A stretch of 7,252 nucleotides of DNA from a bacterium (GTDB lineage: Bacteria > Desulfobacterota > S145-22), in the NCBI GenBank assembly GCA_027073795.1, contig JALTEW010000292.1:1-7252 (forward strand). Reading direction: 5' to 3'. This document shows, piece by piece, positions 6,037 to 7,252 of the stretch; within the stretch, counting starts at the first letter, position 1, and each line of letters begins with the position of its first letter. The notes beneath the pieces were generated by a model. The model was not told the origin of the DNA. It did not search any database and worked only from the letters and a program-made list of their open reading frames with translations. The translations under genes and the position numbers were made by a program.

Positions 6037-7206
6037 TCAGGTTTCTTCATTTCCCGAAATCACTTCCTGAATAACTTCTGTGATGTCTTTTATCTTTAAG
6101 ACATCCTCATATTCCATGGTTAGCCTACTGTCCTCGAAATTCGTGATACAATACGGACAGGCGGTAACCAGTTCCTCAGCTCCAGTGTCAACAGCCTGCT
6201 TCAACCTAAGGTCAGAAAATCTCTCGTTTTTAGGGGTCTCCATCCAGATCCTGCCACCCCCTCCCCCACAACAGAGACTGTCCTCGCGCGATTCTGCCAT
6301 TTCAACCAGTTCTAAACCGGGTACCTTCTTCAGAACCTCCCGGGGCTCGTCGTATATGCCGTTGTGCCGCCCCAGGTAACATGGGTCATGATAGGTTATC
6401 TTTTTTGCAAACTCCTTCTTAATCTTAAGCCTTCCCTCATTAATAAGCTCAAACAGATATTGAGTGATATGAACAATCTCAAAGTTCACCATAAACTCAG
6501 GGTACTCATTTTTGAAGGTATGGTAGCAGTGGGGGGAAGAAACCAGAATCTTCTTCACCCCGTGATCGATAAAAGCCTTGATATTTCCAGTGGCGAGACG
6601 TTTGAATAACTCCTCATCCCCCGTTTTGCGGATGCTTTCACCACAGCAGTTCACCTCAGGTCCCAGTATTCCAAACTCTACCCCTGCCCTATTAAGGATA
6701 TTGACAGTGGCCCTCGCCACCTTTTTCAATCTCGGGTCATAGCTTGGATAGCAGCCGGGAAAATAGAGAATCTCCATCCCCTCTTCGAAGGTCTTCACAT
6801 CCAGTCCTTCCGCCCAATCCGCCCTGCTTTCACGCTTTTCATTCAAGGGGTTGCCTTCAGAAGCGAGGCTTGATCTTATCGTGCGAATAGGACGAACAGA
6901 TGTAGGAAAGACCTTATATTCCGTGGCAATTTTCCGCAAGGACATCACAGATGTTATCTGCTGCACATCCCTGGGACACCGCTGAACACATTTTCCGCAA
7001 CTGGTACAGCGCCAGATATCTTCAGTCCCTATATCGGACATGCCGAACGTAGCCTCTCGCACTATCTTGCGCATACTGAATTTTATGACATTATTCCATG
7101 GGCAAACCGTATCGCATAACCCGCATTGATAGCATCTCTTGAAGGCGTCTCCACCTTCCTCTTTTATGGCATCTATGATTTCTTTATAGTCAGCTACATT
7201 CTCCAC
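6037..7206 (-). CDS. Soluble HdrD-like FeS protein (HdrC ferredoxin part fused to HdrB CCG part)
   Basis: 389 residues. Two [4Fe-4S] motifs lie near the N-terminus, C25-C28-C31-C35 and C67-C70-C73-C77, as in HdrC. Then come two cysteine-rich CCG domains as in HdrB: C152 with C187-C188 and SSPHC227, and C276 with C312-C313 and C350-C353. In the family CCG domains hold the non-cubane clusters that cleave the CoM-S-S-CoB disulfide; bacterial homologues act on unknown disulfides or as electron relays. The first CCG lacks one Cys of its final CxxC (S224 instead). No membrane span is visible, so it is cytoplasmic. Start is GTG at 7206: an in-frame stop lies upstream near 7245-7243, no other start codon lies between, and the next in-frame ATG would remove the first ferredoxin motif. 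The AGAGGA site is a rather distant 12-13 bases upstream. Ends in tandem UGA codons, 15 bases before hdrA. Alternative names: GlpC-like or (Fe-S)-binding protein. Confidence 0.92.
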   Translation of the reverse strand: MENVADYKEIIDAIKEEGGDAFKRCYQCGLCDTVCPWNNVIKFSMRKIVREATFGMSDIGTEDIWRCTSCGKCVQRCPRDVQQITSVMSLRKIATEYKVFPTSVRPIRTIRSSLASEGNPLNEKRESRADWAEGLDVKTFEEGMEILYFPGCYPSYDPRLKKVARATVNILNRAGVEFGILGPEVNCCGESIRKTGDEELFKRLATGNIKAFIDHGVKKILVSSPHCYHTFKNEYPEFMVNFEIVHITQYLFELINEGRLKIKKEFAKKITYHDPCYLGRHNGIYDEPREVLKKVPGLELVEMAESREDSLCCGGGGGRIWMETPKNERFSDLRLKQAVDTGAEELVTACPYCITNFEDSRLTMEYEDVLKIKDITEVIQEVISGNEET

Positions 7207-7214
7207 GGTCTTTT

Positions 7215-7252
7215 TTAATCCTCTTTTTTTTCCTTTAGTGTTTCATTCCTTC
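7215..7252 (-). CDS. Possible C-terminal tail of an upstream operon gene
   Basis: One minus-strand frame reads RNETLKEKKED followed by TAA at 7217-7215, a charged tail typical of protein C-termini, ending 8 bases before the GTG of the HdrD-like gene. Only about 12 codons are visible, so it cannot be identified and another frame (ending ...EGMKH at a TAA, 7237-7235) is also possible. Confidence 0.3.
   Translation of the reverse strand, partial: RNETLKEKKED

Overview
The window looks bacterial. Gene style and content (long HdrA, MvhD with extra ferredoxin domain, soluble HdrD-like protein, REC-GAF and REC-SHOCT regulators, moderate GC, use of selenocysteine) fit an anaerobe, most likely a sulfate-reducing or syntrophic Desulfobacterota (former Deltaproteobacteria). 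The lineage is an inference from gene content; there is no rRNA or other marker. Every gene I can support lies on the minus strand, so transcription runs from high to low coordinates.

Region 7252-2060 is a heterodisulfide-reductase-type electron-transfer operon. A likely C-terminal tail of an upstream gene (7252-7215) is followed by an HdrD-like protein (HdrC-like ferredoxin part fused to an HdrB-like CCG part; 7206-6037), a very long HdrA flavoprotein (6021-2932) and an MvhD-type subunit with a ferredoxin tail (2896-2060). Gaps are 15 and 35 bases. The key point is that both hdrA and mvhD are interrupted by an in-frame UGA at a position where relatives have a conserved redox cysteine: residue 73 of HdrA (Cys-Ser-Thr-Sec) and residue 19 of MvhD (Cys-His-Trp-Sec). 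Each UGA is followed, 15 bases later, by a hairpin with a G in a small apical loop, as expected of a bacterial SECIS element. I therefore read them as two consecutive selenoprotein genes of 1029 and 278 residues. A standard gene caller would report a 72-residue fragment plus an 894-residue HdrA starting at a false GTG, and an MvhD lacking its first 43 residues.

Region 2059-1664 has no gene. It holds hairpins just past mvhD (one a plausible terminator), an inverted repeat, a sigma70-like promoter and an A/U-rich leader with an imperfect direct repeat.

Region 1663-1 is a two-gene regulatory unit: a REC-SHOCT response regulator (1663-947), overlapped by 31 bases by a REC-coiled coil-GAF response regulator (977 to beyond the window). 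Neither has a DNA-binding domain in the visible part.

How the parts may work together: HdrA carries FAD and several FeS clusters, HdrD-like provides the CCG-type disulfide or thiol site, and MvhD links HdrA to an electron donor or acceptor. In methanogens and acetogens this set performs flavin-based electron bifurcation with a hydrogenase, formate dehydrogenase or methylene-THF reductase. No such catalytic partner is inside the window, so the physiological reaction is unknown.
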